From a bacterium (GTDB lineage: Bacteria > Acidobacteriota > Blastocatellia > Pyrinomonadales > Pyrinomonadaceae): a DNA stretch of 12,349 nucleotides. The position numbers were made by a program, and so were the translations under genes. Position 1 is the first letter of the stretch, and the number at the start of each line of letters is the position of its first letter. Below, piece by piece: positions 11,831 to 12,349 of this stretch. The stretch is from the NCBI GenBank assembly GCA_029945985.1, contig JAQSDP010000472.1, positions 1 through 12,349 of the forward strand, in the 5' to 3' direction. The notes below the pieces were generated by a model, which saw only the letters and a program-made list of their open reading frames with translations, did not search any database and was not told the origin of the DNA.

Positions 11831-12349
11831 ATGAGCAAAGAAATAAAACCAAGCGAGATCACTCCCGAGAGCGTTTATTTCAATCGCCGCAATTTCATCA
11901 AGGCGGGCGTCTTTGCCGGGTCGGCAATTGCGACTGCGGGAGCTTATCGATTTTTCAATCCGCCTCCTCCGCCGGAGGTTGTCACGGCGCCGATCTCGAA
12001 TATTGCTGAGAACAAATCGCTCTCATCTAATGAAGTGCCTGACTCGTTTGAGACGATCACGACTTACAACAACTATTACGAGTTTTCAACGTCAAAGGCC
12101 GGGCCGGCTCGGGCGGCTGAAGGGTTTGTGACGCGGCCGTGGACCATCGAGGTGGAGGGGCTGGTCGGGAAGCCGAGGGTTTTTGATATCGAGGAGCTGC
12201 TGCGGTTCGAGCAGGAAGAGCGGATATATCGCTTTCGGTGCGTCGAGGCTTGGTCGATGGTGGTGCCGTGGACGGGATTTCCTTTGAAGAAGCTGCTGGA
12301 TCTCGTGGAGCCGTTGAGTACGGCGAAGTACGTTGCGTTTCAAACGTAC
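11831..12349 (+). CDS. msrP: Protein-methionine-sulfoxide reductase catalytic subunit MsrP (partial, runs off the window)
   Basis: The frame opens at ATG 11831 and stays open for 173 codons to the window end, so the C-terminal part is missing. MsrP (YedY) is a periplasmic molybdenum-molybdopterin enzyme that reduces oxidised methionine in envelope proteins, normally fed electrons by the membrane haem protein MsrQ. The N-terminus has a twin-arginine signal (FNRRNFIKAG, R19-R20, then a hydrophobic stretch), as needed for export of a folded molybdoprotein. Family hallmarks follow: TYNNYYEF (78-85), PWTIEVEGLV (103-112), EERIYRFRCVEAWSMVVPW (129-147) with the molybdenum-ligand cysteine C137, and TAKYVAFQT (164-172). 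These closely follow E. coli YedY. It lies 6 bp after the anti-sigma stop, which links it to the ECF system. Whether msrQ follows is not visible. Confidence 0.95.
   Translation, partial: MSKEIKPSEITPESVYFNRRNFIKAGVFAGSAIATAGAYRFFNPPPPPEVVTAPISNIAENKSLSSNEVPDSFETITTYNNYYEFSTSKAGPARAAEGFVTRPWTIEVEGLVGKPRVFDIEELLRFEQEERIYRFRCVEAWSMVVPWTGFPLKKLLDLVEPLSTAKYVAFQTY

Overview
The window looks like a chromosomal segment from a Gram-negative, fairly GC-rich environmental bacterium. An Acidobacteriota lineage (Blastocatellia, Pyrinomonadaceae-like) is my best guess. The basis is the style of the proteins: paired atypical Crp/Fnr regulators ending in ACxCY, a eukaryotic-type kinase homologue beside a TPR/TonB protein, and a secreted protein with GYQxGFQxG repeats. 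This is inference from familiarity, since there is no rRNA or other marker gene. All gene calls rest on reading the translations by eye.

Layout, left to right. (1) 1-986, plus strand: the tail of an RpiB-type sugar-phosphate isomerase overlaps deoC (ATGA overlap). This DeoC has a ~60-residue N-terminal extension that begins with an amphipathic helix. That looks like a bacterial microcompartment encapsulation peptide, and rpiB+deoC is the enzyme pair of sugar-phosphate-utilising (SPU) microcompartment loci. (2) 987-1529: non-coding, with a dense cluster of palindromes and a repeat of the form TGTGGCACGTGCCACATT that also occurs inside deoC. (3) 1530-3775, minus strand: a single-domain response regulator followed by an 8-TM NarL-type sensor histidine kinase. 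(4) 3776-5839: a divergent regulatory region with two 16-bp dyads placed like activator sites, then two paralogous Crp/Fnr-family regulators. (5) 6084-6779: a small secreted Gln/Gly/Tyr-rich protein with a good RBS and a good terminator. (6) 7185-10145, minus strand: a two-gene operon for a membrane-anchored protein-kinase homologue that has lost the HRD and DFG aspartates (a predicted pseudokinase) and a periplasmic TPR protein with a TonB-type C-terminal domain. (7) 10368-12349, plus strand: an ECF sigma factor, its zinc-type membrane anti-sigma factor with a cysteine-containing external domain, and the start of msrP (periplasmic molybdenum methionine sulfoxide reductase), all tightly packed.

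The genes form several independent units rather than one pathway. Most of the window is signal transduction (two-component pair, two Crp/Fnr proteins, pseudokinase, ECF sigma/anti-sigma). The best candidates for something not well described are the possible microcompartment enzyme pair at the left edge, the pseudokinase/TonB-like envelope operon, the ECF-anti-sigma-MsrP envelope-oxidation module, and the paired dyads in front of the first Crp/Fnr gene. There are no tRNA, rRNA, CRISPR or transposase genes.
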